Below, piece after piece: positions 15,095-22,775 of a stretch of DNA of 41,437 nt (position 1 is its first letter; every line of letters starts with the position of its first letter). Origin of the DNA: Paraburkholderia haematera (GTDB taxonomy: Bacteria; Pseudomonadota; Gammaproteobacteria; Burkholderiales; Burkholderiaceae). The stretch spans positions 1 through 41,437 of the forward strand of contig NZ_CAJNBK010000041.1 of the NCBI RefSeq assembly GCF_905220975.1, read 5' to 3'. Under the pieces are notes generated by a model, which was not told the origin of the DNA, did no database searches, and saw only the letters and a list, made by a program, of their open reading frames with translations. Position numbers and translations under genes: made by a program.

Positions 15095-17139
15095 ACGACT
15101 TATCTCAAGCCCAGCCGCTGGACGCCGTCCTGCCCGAATTCGCCGATGCGGCACCGACTGTGCCAGAAGCGGCCCCGAGCGCTGCGCCGGTTGCCGCGCC
15201 GCAAGCGTCCGCGGCCTCGCTCGACGCCGCGATCACGCGCGCCACCGACGCGATCCTCGCCGCGCAGAAGCCGGACGGCCACTGGGTCTACGAACTCGAA
15301 GCCGACGCGACGATTCCCGCCGAATATGTGCTGCTGGTCCACTATCTCGGCGAAACGCCGAACGTGGAACTGGAGCAGAAGATCGGCCGCTATCTGCGCC
15401 GCATCCAGCTGGCGGATGGCGGCTGGCCGCTCTTCACCGACGGCGCGCTCGACATCAGCGCCAGCGTGAAGGGGTATTTCGCACTGAAGATGATCGGCGA
15501 CTCGCCGGATGCCGAGCACATGGTTCGCGCGCGCGAGGCGATTCTGGCGCACGGCGGTGCGGAAACAGTGAATGTGTTCACGCGGATTCTGCTTGCGCTG
15601 TTCGGCGTGGTGTCGTGGCGCGCCGTGCCGATGATGCCCGTCGAAATCATGCTGCTGCCTCAATGGTTCCCGTTCCATCTGTCGAAGGTGTCGTACTGGG
15701 CGCGTACCGTGATCGTGCCGTTGCTGGTGCTGAACGCGAAGCGGCCGGTGGCGCGCAATCCGCGCCGTGTACGTATCGACGAGCTGTTCCGCGGCGCGCC
15801 GGTCAATACCGGCATGCGCGACCGGGCGCCGCATCAGCACCTCGGCTGGTTCCGCTTTTTCCGTGGCGTGGACGTGATGTTGCGCATGATCGACGGCCTG
15901 TTCCCGAAGGCGACACGCGAGCGTTCGGTGCGCGAGGCGGTGCGCTTCGTCGACGAACGGCTGAATGGCGAAGACGGCCTCGGCGCGATTTTCCCGGCCA
16001 TGGCCAACTCGGTGATGATGTACGACGTGCTCGGCTATCCGGCCGATCATCCAAATCGCGCGATTGCCCGTCAGTCGATCGAAAAGCTGCTCGTCATCAA
16101 GGACGACGAAGCCTATTGCCAGCCGTGCCTGTCGCCGGTGTGGGATACCTCGCTCGTGGCGCACGCGCTGCTCGAGACTGGCGAAGCGCATGCCGAGCAA
16201 GCGGCTGAACGCGGGCTCGCGTGGCTGCGTCCGCTGCAGATTCTCGACGTGCGCGGCGACTGGATTTCACGCCGCCCGAACGTGCGTCCTGGCGGCTGGG
16301 CGTTCCAGTACAACAACGCGCACTATCCGGACGTCGACGATACGGCGGTGGTGGCGATGGCGATGCAACGCTCGGCGGCGCTGACGCAATCGGATGTCGA
16401 TCGCGAAGCCATTGCGCGGGCGCGCGAATGGGTGGTCGGCATGCAAAGCAGCGACGGCGGCTGGGGCGCGTTCGAACCGGAAAACACCCAGTACTACCTG
16501 AACAACATTCCGTTCTCCGATCACGGCGCGTTGCTCGATCCGCCGACCGCGGATGTGTCGGGCCGCTGCCTGTCGATGCTCGCGCAACTCGGCGAATTCC
16601 CGCAGGGCAGCGAGCCGGCGCAGCGCGCGTTCGATTACATGCTGAAGGAACAGGAATCGGACGGCAGCTGGTATGGACGCTGGGGCCTGAACTACATCTA
16701 CGGCACGTGGACCGCGCTGTGTTCCCTGAACGCCGCGGGTCTCCCGCACGACGATCCGCGCATGAAGCGCGGCGCGCAGTGGCTCCTGTCGATCCAGAAC
16801 GAAGACGGCGGCTGGGGCGAGGGCGGCGAGAGCTACAAGCTCGACTATCGTGGCTATGAGCGCGCGCCGAGCACGGCTTCGCAAACCGCGTGGGCGCTGA
16901 TGGGCCTGATGGCGGTGGGCGAGGTGAATCACGAAGCGGTGGCGCGCGGCGTCGAGTATTTACAGCGCGAACAGCGCGAGCATGGTCTGTGGGACGAAAC
17001 GCGCTTCTCAGCGACCGGTTTCCCACGCGTGTTCTATCTGCGCTATCACGGGTATCGCAAGTTCTTCCCATTGTGGGCGTTGGCTCGCTTCCGTCATCTG
17101 AAACGCAACGGGCTGACGCGCGTCGCGGTCGGGATGTAA
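15091..17139 (+). CDS. shc: Squalene-hopene cyclase (HpnF/Shc)
   Basis: A 682-residue membrane-associated cyclase that converts squalene to hopene/hopanol. The catalytic acid motif DVDD sits at residues 414-417. QW repeats are seen as DGGWPLF, DGGWGAFEPENTQYY, DGSWYGRWG and DGGWGEGGESY. The first 45 or so residues are an Ala/Pro-rich extension before ITRATDAILAAQKPDGHWVYELEADATIPAEY, where the usual cyclase begins; the rest matches the family length of about 630-640. The start overlaps hpnE (ATGA). It is followed after 3 bases by hpnG. All key parts look intact, so an active hopanoid cyclase is expected. Confidence 0.96.
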   Translation: MNDLSQAQPLDAVLPEFADAAPTVPEAAPSAAPVAAPQASAASLDAAITRATDAILAAQKPDGHWVYELEADATIPAEYVLLVHYLGETPNVELEQKIGRYLRRIQLADGGWPLFTDGALDISASVKGYFALKMIGDSPDAEHMVRAREAILAHGGAETVNVFTRILLALFGVVSWRAVPMMPVEIMLLPQWFPFHLSKVSYWARTVIVPLLVLNAKRPVARNPRRVRIDELFRGAPVNTGMRDRAPHQHLGWFRFFRGVDVMLRMIDGLFPKATRERSVREAVRFVDERLNGEDGLGAIFPAMANSVMMYDVLGYPADHPNRAIARQSIEKLLVIKDDEAYCQPCLSPVWDTSLVAHALLETGEAHAEQAAERGLAWLRPLQILDVRGDWISRRPNVRPGGWAFQYNNAHYPDVDDTAVVAMAMQRSAALTQSDVDREAIARAREWVVGMQSSDGGWGAFEPENTQYYLNNIPFSDHGALLDPPTADVSGRCLSMLAQLGEFPQGSEPAQRAFDYMLKEQESDGSWYGRWGLNYIYGTWTALCSLNAAGLPHDDPRMKRGAQWLLSIQNEDGGWGEGGESYKLDYRGYERAPSTASQTAWALMGLMAVGEVNHEAVARGVEYLQREQREHGLWDETRFSATGFPRVFYLRYHGYRKFFPLWALARFRHLKRNGLTRVAVGM

Positions 17140-17142
17140 CGG

Positions 17143-17874
17143 ATGGCGTTTTCGACAACGCCGGCGGCCCACGCCGGCCACAGCACGTTGCCGGTGATCG
17201 TGGTGACGGGGATGGCCTTTGAAGCGCGCATCGCGCGTGGCAAGGGTGTCGAGGTGGTCTATGCGGCGCGTGCCGATCTGCTTGAGCGGGCGTTGAGCGC
17301 GGCGGTTGCGCGCGGCTGCTCAGGGATCGTCAGCTTCGGGACGGCCGGTGGGTTGGCGCCCGATCTTGAGCCGGGCGGGCTGATCGTCGCGGAGGCTGTT
17401 GAAGGGCCGTTTGGGCGGCTCGAGACCGATCGGGCATGGGCTGACAGGCTCGCTGCCGCGCTGTCGACTGGGCCGCTTGTGGCGCGGCTGCGGCGTGGGT
17501 TGATGGCGGCTGTGACTGCGCCTTTGGTGACTGCTGAGGATAAGCGTGTGTTGCATCGTTCCACCGGGGCTTTGGCTGTCGACATGGAGTCGCATATTGC
17601 CGGGGCGACGGCTGCCGCTCATGGTTTGCCGTTTGCAGTGTGCCGGGCGATTGTTGATCCGGCATGGCGGACGTTGCCTTCTGCCGCTACCGCGGGTTTG
17701 CGGGATGATGGGACTACGGCGTTAGGGCCGATTTTGCGGGAGTTGTTGCGGCAGCCGGCGCAGATTGGCGCGCTGATTCAGGTTGCTGTCGATGCGCGGG
17801 CGGCGCGGATGTCGCTGGTGCAGGCTCGGCATGCTATGGGGGAGGCGGGGGTTTTGAGGTTGGGGAGGGGCTAG
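17143..17874 (+). CDS. hpnG: HpnG, adenosylhopane nucleosidase/phosphorylase
   Basis: A 243-residue nucleoside phosphorylase-fold protein of the hopanoid-associated type. GIVSFGTAGGL (residues 61-71) and the VDMES motif (146-150) correspond to the phosphate/ribose and purine-binding parts of MTA/SAH nucleosidases. In the known pathway HpnG removes adenine from adenosylhopane made by HpnH, giving ribosylhopane. It starts 3 bases after the shc stop. Codon use in its second half is slightly less GC-rich at third positions than the upstream genes (for example TTG/GTT runs around 17500-17800). It is the last gene of the plus-strand hpn operon; a repeat region follows. Confidence 0.88.
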   Translation: MAFSTTPAAHAGHSTLPVIVVTGMAFEARIARGKGVEVVYAARADLLERALSAAVARGCSGIVSFGTAGGLAPDLEPGGLIVAEAVEGPFGRLETDRAWADRLAAALSTGPLVARLRRGLMAAVTAPLVTAEDKRVLHRSTGALAVDMESHIAGATAAAHGLPFAVCRAIVDPAWRTLPSAATAGLRDDGTTALGPILRELLRQPAQIGALIQVAVDARAARMSLVQARHAMGEAGVLRLGRG

Positions 17875-17911
17875 GTTTTTGGCCTTTCCTTGTTTTGTTA
17901 GTGGTCTATTT

Positions 17912-18170
17912 GCGTTGCCCCTGTGCGGGGCGGCACCTACTTTTCTTTGCCTGCCGCAAAGAAAAGTAGGCAAAAGAAAGCGGCTCACACCGCTAGCTCA
18001 TAAGCGGGGCCCTCGCGCAGCCACGGTAGTGGTGCATCTGGAATCCGTGCTCTCGCACATTCGGCGTGAGTGACAAGGGCGTCATACTTCCGGCGGCGCT
18101 GCGCGCGCCGACGCGTATTTCATAGATCCATCTGCTCGGTTTTGCGCGCGGGCCTTACTTCATGCCGCGG
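17912..18170. repeat. Dispersed-type intergenic repeat region with large hairpin
   Basis: This 17875-18265 gap between convergent genes holds no gene. It contains a small hairpin GCCCC/GGGGC (17917-17931) and then a perfect 15-bp inverted repeat (17936-17950 with 17956-17970) around a 5-base loop, followed by a GC-rich stretch. I recall very similar sequence (CCTACTTTTCTTTGC plus mirror arm, then AGCGGCTCACACCGC) as a repeated intergenic element in Burkholderia/Paraburkholderia genomes. That is memory, not a search. The outer limits are approximate. Confidence 0.6.
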
Positions 18171-18210
18171 CCTTGCCGTTTCTTGTGCCAATCTCCCCGC
18201 TCGTTATTCA

Positions 18211-18240
18211 GTACCCCGCACGCTTTGCGGGTCGGGGTAC
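18211..18240. terminator. Hairpin between hpnG and mlaA, possible bidirectional terminator
   Basis: GTACCCC (18211-18217) pairs with GGGGTAC (18234-18240), with a further inner pairing of CCGCA and TGCGG. It lies 26 bp past the mlaA stop. T-rich direct repeats (TTATTTCATCCC, twice, 18242-18265) follow on the plus strand. The U-tract is imperfect, so this is a candidate only. Confidence 0.45.
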
Positions 18241-18265
18241 CTTATTTCATCCCTTATTTCATCCC

Positions 18266-19240
18266 TTATTGGGTCGCTGGTGCGGCTTCCTGCGGTTTCT
18301 TGTCCGTCGGCGCCGGTGTCATTGCGCCCGATGCTGCATCGGGTGCCGCCGCTGGGGCGGTCGGTGTGTCGCCTGGGTCAGTGTAGTTCGGTACGCCTGC
18401 CGGGGTGCCCGTGGCGCTTCCTGATGCCGCGTTGGGGGCCTCCGCTGCGTCGCCAGGGTCCGAGTAGTTCGGTACACCTGCCGCCGCGTCCGAAGCACCC
18501 TTGGCAGGCGCGGCCGCGCCGGAGTCGCCCTGGTCGTCGTAATTCGGGAGCGGCGCGGCGTTGTCGCCCGTACCACGCAGACGCGCCTTACGCTGCTGTG
18601 TATAGGCGTCGCGAACGAACGAATACTTGTCCAGCGCGGCTTGCTCCAGCAAGCTGGATGCGCCCAGCAAGTCGGAACGCACGCTCACGAATTGCAGCAC
18701 GTACAGCGGGTTGCGCACCGCCGGCTCAATGTAGTTCAACGGGTTGAACTTCACATCCACCACCAGACCCGCGCTGTCACGCACCGTGCTCGGGCCGAAG
18801 AGCGGCAACACAAGGTAAGGACCCGACGGGATGCCCCAGTGGCCCAGCGTCAAACCGAAATCCTGGTGGTGCTTCGGCAGGCCGGCCGGCGTCGCCCAGT
18901 CGATCAGACCGCCGAGTCCAAAGGTCGAGTTGAGCGCGAAACGCACGAGATCCTCGGTCGCGTCTGTGATCTTCAGTTGCAACAGGTTGTTGGCGACGTT
19001 GGTCAGGTCGCCCAGATTCGAGAAGAAGTTACTCACCGCCGTGCGCAACGGCTGCGGTGTCACCTTTTGATAACCCTTGGCGACCGGAACGGCGATGAAG
19101 CGGTCCACGCCGTCATTGAAATTGAAAATCACGCGGTTTGCCGGCTCGAACGGGTCGCCCGGCTTGCGGTCGGGACCGGTCGCGCAGCCAGAAATCAAAC
19201 CGGTGACGGTAAGCGCCAGCACAGTGGTTCGCAGCTTCAT
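18266..19240 (-). CDS. mlaA: MlaA/VacJ-family outer-membrane lipoprotein
   Basis: A 324-residue lipoprotein. The signal peptide ends in a lipobox LISGC with lipidated Cys19. The MlaA domain covers about residues 24-215 (DPFEPANRVIFNFND, FALNSTFGLGGLIDWAT, LGHWGIPSGPYLVLPLFGPSTVRD, ending ALDKYSFVRDAYTQQRKARL). MlaA removes misplaced phospholipid from the outer leaflet. Here, next to hpnN, it may handle hopanoids. The tail (about 225-324) is unusual: low-complexity Ala/Pro/Thr sequence with three copies of a [LV]PNY-x-D-x-GD repeat at 231-239, 256-264 and 283-291. The start lies 2 bases after the hpnN stop, so the two are one operon. Confidence 0.9.
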   Translation of the reverse strand: MKLRTTVLALTVTGLISGCATGPDRKPGDPFEPANRVIFNFNDGVDRFIAVPVAKGYQKVTPQPLRTAVSNFFSNLGDLTNVANNLLQLKITDATEDLVRFALNSTFGLGGLIDWATPAGLPKHHQDFGLTLGHWGIPSGPYLVLPLFGPSTVRDSAGLVVDVKFNPLNYIEPAVRNPLYVLQFVSVRSDLLGASSLLEQAALDKYSFVRDAYTQQRKARLRGTGDNAAPLPNYDDQGDSGAAAPAKGASDAAAGVPNYSDPGDAAEAPNAASGSATGTPAGVPNYTDPGDTPTAPAAAPDAASGAMTPAPTDKKPQEAAPATQ

Positions 19241-19242
19241 GC

Positions 19243-21858
19243 TTATATTCCTTTGTGCTTCGCGCGACGTGGGCGCGGCTTGCCCATCAGTACAGGTTGG
19301 AACACCACCGCGCCGATCAGGGTGCAAAACAGCGAGAGCGCCAGCAAGCGTCCCATACTCGACGTCCCCGGATGGTGCGATAGCCAAAGGCTGCCGAACG
19401 CCGTCGCCGTGGTCGCCGCACTGAACAACACAGCATGCGTGAGACTCGACTGCAAAAGGCTGGTCTGGCCGTGGCGCCACGCCATCACGAAGTAAATCTT
19501 GAATGCCACGCCGACGCCCAGCATCAACGGCAACGCAATGATATTCGCGAAGTTCAGCGGCATGCCGAACACCACGCACAACTCCAACGTTACCAGTGCC
19601 GACACCAGCAGCGGAACCAGGGTGCGCAGCATATCGCCAAGCCGCCGCAGCGCAATCCACAGCAGAATCGCAATCGACAGCAAAGCCCAACCGGCGGCCT
19701 GCAGGAACGCTTTGATGATCGTGTCCGCGGAATGCAGGATCGAAATCGGGCCGCCGATCGCACCCGGCTCGGCTTTCTTCACCGAATGCGCAAAGCTCGC
19801 GAGCGCCGTGTCGTCGCTCGGATCGGCGCCGGGTTTGACCTTCGGCGCGATGTCGACGAGCGCGCGGCCGTCCTTCGAGACCCAGCTCGCGGAGATCTCC
19901 TTGGGCAGGTTGTCGCGGGTAATCTCGGTCGGCTGTAGCAGATCCGCCAGTTGCTTCAGCGCGATGCGCAGCGGCTCGGACATCGCGGTTTCGGCACGGT
20001 CCCGCGTGGCGGCGTCGGTGGCGGCCAGCTTTTGCAGCGTCGCGGACAGATGCTGGGCTTCGGCGGCGCCCGGGCCCGGGTGGTCGTCGGCGGCGAGCGA
20101 GAGCTGGTTCGACGCGCGCTTCAATGCGGCGACGCGCACGGCGTCTGTGGCTTGAGGCGCGGGCTGCTGCAGGAGCGCGGGCAAGAGTTGCTGCGCTGCA
20201 CTTGCAATCAGCATCAGCTTTTGCTGCTGCTCGGCCGGAACGAAGGTGTCCAGCGTGGTCACGCGGCCCACTTCCGGCAAGGCGCGCAGACGTGCGGCCT
20301 TCTGATCCGCGTCGGCAAGCGTGGGCGCCAGCACACTCACGTTGTTGACCGCCGCTTCCGGTGAATCCTTCAGCGACAGCAGCGTTGCCATCGATTCCGT
20401 ATGCGGATCCTTCAGATGCAACGGGTTGAAGTCGAAACGCAAATGCGTGAGCAACGGCGCCGCACCGATCACGACGATGAGCGTACCGATCAGCACCGGC
20501 CGGCGGTGACGATCGAGGAAATCGTCGACGGGGGCGAGTTGCTTGAAGCCGGGCGAAACGGGCTCGGCCGGCGGGTTGAAGACTTTCAGCAGCGCCGGCA
20601 GCAGCGTCATGTTGGTGAAGTACGCGACGAACATGCCGACGCCTGCGATCTCGCCCAATTCCGACACGCCGCGGTAAGCCGTCGGCAGGAACGAGAAGAA
20701 GCTCAGCGCGACCGCCACGGCAGCGAGCGTCAGCGGCACGCCAATGCTGTGCGCGGTATGCATGAGGGCGGCGGAAAGACGATTGTCCCGATTGCGCTCC
20801 TCACGATATTTGACGCCGAACTGCACGCCGAAATCGACCCCGAGTCCCACGAACAGCACCATGAAGGCGACCGAAATCATGTTCAGCGCGCCGACCAGCA
20901 GCAGGCCGAGCGCCGCGGTGATCGCGAGCCCGACGAACAGCGTGATGAACACGGCGACGATCATGCGGCCCGAACGCAGCGCCAGCCACAGAATGACCAG
21001 CACGACGATGAAGGTGCCGATGCCGTTGAGTACGGCGCCGTCCTGAACCGAGGCGAATTCCTCGTCCGCGAGAGGTTGTTCGCCGGTCAGGCGGACCGAT
21101 GCGCCATAGCGCGTATCGAGGTGCAGCGAGGCGGCGGTGTCGCGGATCGCTTTCGACGCGGTTGCCCCCGGCTCCAGCGCGTCGTAGTTCACAACCGGCT
21201 GCACCGTGACGAAAGCGCGCGCCGGCTCCGTGGCGGCGCTCTTATCGACCAGTGCGCGCCACGAGAACGCCGCCGGTTGGCCGGCCAGCACGCGATCGAG
21301 CGTGGTTGCGCTTTGCGACAGCAAATGACTCATGTCGGCCAGCTTCACCTGACCGAGTTGCAGCGGCAGCAACAGGCTCGTGGTGAGCGTGCCGGCGAGG
21401 CCGGTCAGGCTTGGATCGTGCGCGAGGGCATTGACGAGCGGGCGTGACTGAACGAGTTGCGACGTGGTCGAGAGGACTTCATCGGTCGACGGGAACAGCA
21501 GACCATTGTGTTCGAAGAACGGACCGCCGGCCGGCTGCGAAACCGCGACGAACTCCTTCGGATCGGCTTTGAGCGCGGCCGTCAGGGCATTGGCGCCAGC
21601 ATCGGCAAACTCCGGTGCGCGGGCTTCGACCACCACCAGCACGGTTTGACCGCGATCGGGGAAGGCCGCGTCCATGGCATTTTCGAGCGACGACCATTGC
21701 TTGTCGGTTTCGACAAGACGGCTGATATCCGTGTTGATCTTGAAGTTGTAGACGACATAGAAGCTGCTCAATACGGCGAGCACGAGTGACAGGGCGATGA
21801 TCCGTGACGGATGACGCACCGAATAGGCGACGAGACGGACAATAGATGACTTCAGCAT
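19243..21858 (-). CDS. hpnN: HpnN, RND-family hopanoid transporter
   Basis: An 871-residue MMPL/RND-type inner-membrane protein with two halves, each a membrane helix, a large periplasmic domain and a five-helix bundle. Examples are HPSRIIALSLVLAVLSSFYVVYNFKINTD at the N-terminus, GTFIVVLVILWLALRSG ... VGLGVDFGVQFGVKYREER in the first bundle, and FANIIALPLMLGVGVAFKIYFVMAW in the second. It belongs to the hopanoid biosynthesis-associated RND group, which moves hopanoids to the outer membrane. The ATG at 21858 is preferred over a GTG at 21939 because the first helix follows directly; no strong ribosome site is visible. It is cotranscribed with mlaA and diverges from hpnM. Confidence 0.92.
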   Translation of the reverse strand: MLKSSIVRLVAYSVRHPSRIIALSLVLAVLSSFYVVYNFKINTDISRLVETDKQWSSLENAMDAAFPDRGQTVLVVVEARAPEFADAGANALTAALKADPKEFVAVSQPAGGPFFEHNGLLFPSTDEVLSTTSQLVQSRPLVNALAHDPSLTGLAGTLTTSLLLPLQLGQVKLADMSHLLSQSATTLDRVLAGQPAAFSWRALVDKSAATEPARAFVTVQPVVNYDALEPGATASKAIRDTAASLHLDTRYGASVRLTGEQPLADEEFASVQDGAVLNGIGTFIVVLVILWLALRSGRMIVAVFITLFVGLAITAALGLLLVGALNMISVAFMVLFVGLGVDFGVQFGVKYREERNRDNRLSAALMHTAHSIGVPLTLAAVAVALSFFSFLPTAYRGVSELGEIAGVGMFVAYFTNMTLLPALLKVFNPPAEPVSPGFKQLAPVDDFLDRHRRPVLIGTLIVVIGAAPLLTHLRFDFNPLHLKDPHTESMATLLSLKDSPEAAVNNVSVLAPTLADADQKAARLRALPEVGRVTTLDTFVPAEQQQKLMLIASAAQQLLPALLQQPAPQATDAVRVAALKRASNQLSLAADDHPGPGAAEAQHLSATLQKLAATDAATRDRAETAMSEPLRIALKQLADLLQPTEITRDNLPKEISASWVSKDGRALVDIAPKVKPGADPSDDTALASFAHSVKKAEPGAIGGPISILHSADTIIKAFLQAAGWALLSIAILLWIALRRLGDMLRTLVPLLVSALVTLELCVVFGMPLNFANIIALPLMLGVGVAFKIYFVMAWRHGQTSLLQSSLTHAVLFSAATTATAFGSLWLSHHPGTSSMGRLLALSLFCTLIGAVVFQPVLMGKPRPRRAKHKGI

Positions 21859-21908
21859 GTAGGCGGAGGTGGCCTTATCACGGACGGTGTTTTTGACGAA
21901 AGTGCACA

Positions 21909-21914
21909 AGTATA
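21909..21914 (-). promoter_or_regulatory. Candidate -10 element for hpnN-mlaA
   Basis: Reading the minus strand, TATACT lies 51 bp before the hpnN start. No matching -35 was found at standard spacing. A GGAGCC/GGCTCC inverted repeat (21922-21937) lies just upstream and could be an operator. It mirrors the TATACT on the plus strand in front of hpnM. Confidence 0.35.
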
Positions 21915-21995
21915 CAGAGCCGGAGCCACTCGGCTCCACTTCAGTAGCAAGGCCGGTTCCCCGGCGGCGCGGCGGGGGCGGGAACGCAATATCGG

Positions 21996-22001
21996 TATAC
22001 T
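21996..22001 (+). promoter_or_regulatory. Candidate -10 element for hpnM
   Basis: TATACT lies 70 bp before the hpnM start codon, in a short AT-rich window (AATATCGGTATACTGG) within a very GC-rich region. The -35 region is GC-rich and not recognisable, so an activator may be needed or the call may be wrong. Confidence 0.35.
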
Positions 22002-22020
22002 GGTCTATCCTGCTTCCGCT

Positions 22021-22038
22021 GCGGGCTCGCGAGCCCGC
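22021..22038. promoter_or_regulatory. Perfect 18-bp palindrome in the hpnM leader
   Basis: GCGGGCTCGCGAGCCCGC reads the same on both strands. It is 33 bp before the hpnM start and about 20 bp after the candidate -10, the expected place for a repressor operator, or for a leader hairpin in the mRNA. Confidence 0.6.
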
Positions 22039-22070
22039 CGGCGCTTACTTCTTGGGGTTTAGGCGAGCGT

Positions 22071-22676
22071 ATGAAACGTTATCTTTCTGCTTTTCTGGCT
22101 GCGGCCGTGGTGTCCACTGCGGCATATGCGCAAAGCGCGCCTGATGCGGTCGTGAAGAGTGCTGTCGAAGGCACCGTTGCCGCGATGAAGGCCGATCCGC
22201 AAGCGCGCGGCGGCGATATGGCGAAGATTACCGACCTGGTTCAATCGCGATTTGTGCCGGCTACCGATTTTCAGCGGACCACGCGGATCGCGGTGGGGAA
22301 GGCATGGAGCACGGCAACCCCTGAGCAGCAGAAGCAGTTATACGACCAGTTTACGCTGCTGCTGGTACGCACCTACGCGGCATCGCTTTCGCAGTTGCGG
22401 GATCAGGACGTGAAGTTCAAGTTTTTGCCCGTCAATGCCGCGGCCGGCTCCAAGGACCTGGTTGTGCAGTCGCACGTGATCAGCAATGGCGGCGATGATG
22501 CCATCGATTACCGCCTGACCAAGGGCGCCAACGGCTGGAAGATTTACGACATCAACATGATGGGCGCCTGGCTGATTCAGGTCTATCAGACGCAATTTTC
22601 CGATCAGATTTCCAAAGGCGGCATTGATGGTCTGATCAAGTTCCTGACCGCGCATAACGCACGAAGCGCAGGCTGA
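22071..22676 (+). CDS. hpnM: HpnM, MlaC/Ttg2D-like periplasmic hopanoid-associated protein
   Basis: A 201-residue secreted protein. The signal peptide is about 20 residues (cleavage after AYA). The mature part is an MlaC/Ttg2D-type domain: DLVQSRFVPATDFQRTTRIAVGKAWSTATPEQQKQLYDQFTLLLVRTYAASL, then KGANGWKIYDINMMGAWLIQVYQTQF. MlaC proteins carry a lipid across the periplasm between the inner-membrane complex and MlaA. The hopanoid-linked branch is HpnM and is probably the soluble carrier that works with HpnN and the nearby MlaA. It is monocistronic, divergent from hpnN, and ends at a strong terminator. Confidence 0.88.
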   Translation: MKRYLSAFLAAAVVSTAAYAQSAPDAVVKSAVEGTVAAMKADPQARGGDMAKITDLVQSRFVPATDFQRTTRIAVGKAWSTATPEQQKQLYDQFTLLLVRTYAASLSQLRDQDVKFKFLPVNAAAGSKDLVVQSHVISNGGDDAIDYRLTKGANGWKIYDINMMGAWLIQVYQTQFSDQISKGGIDGLIKFLTAHNARSAG

Positions 22677-22690
22677 GTTCACGCAAAAAG

Positions 22691-22728
22691 AAAAAGCGCG
22701 GTGGCAATCAGGCCACCGCGCTTTTTTT
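22691..22728. terminator. Bidirectional intrinsic terminator between hpnM and hpnH
   Basis: A perfect 10-bp GC-rich stem GCGCGGTGGC (22696-22705) / GCCACCGCGC (22712-22721), with a six-base loop, is flanked by AAAAA on the left and TTTTTTT on the right. It serves both convergent genes. Confidence 0.93.
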
Positions 22729-22775
22729 CTGCAGCATGCGCATCATGGGGCGGATGAAGCCGCCCCAACGAGAGC

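Noticed and set aside
13757..15154. A 465-codon minus-strand frame opposite hpnE
   Set aside because: Arg/His-rich shadow of a well-supported gene; no ribosome site or domain.
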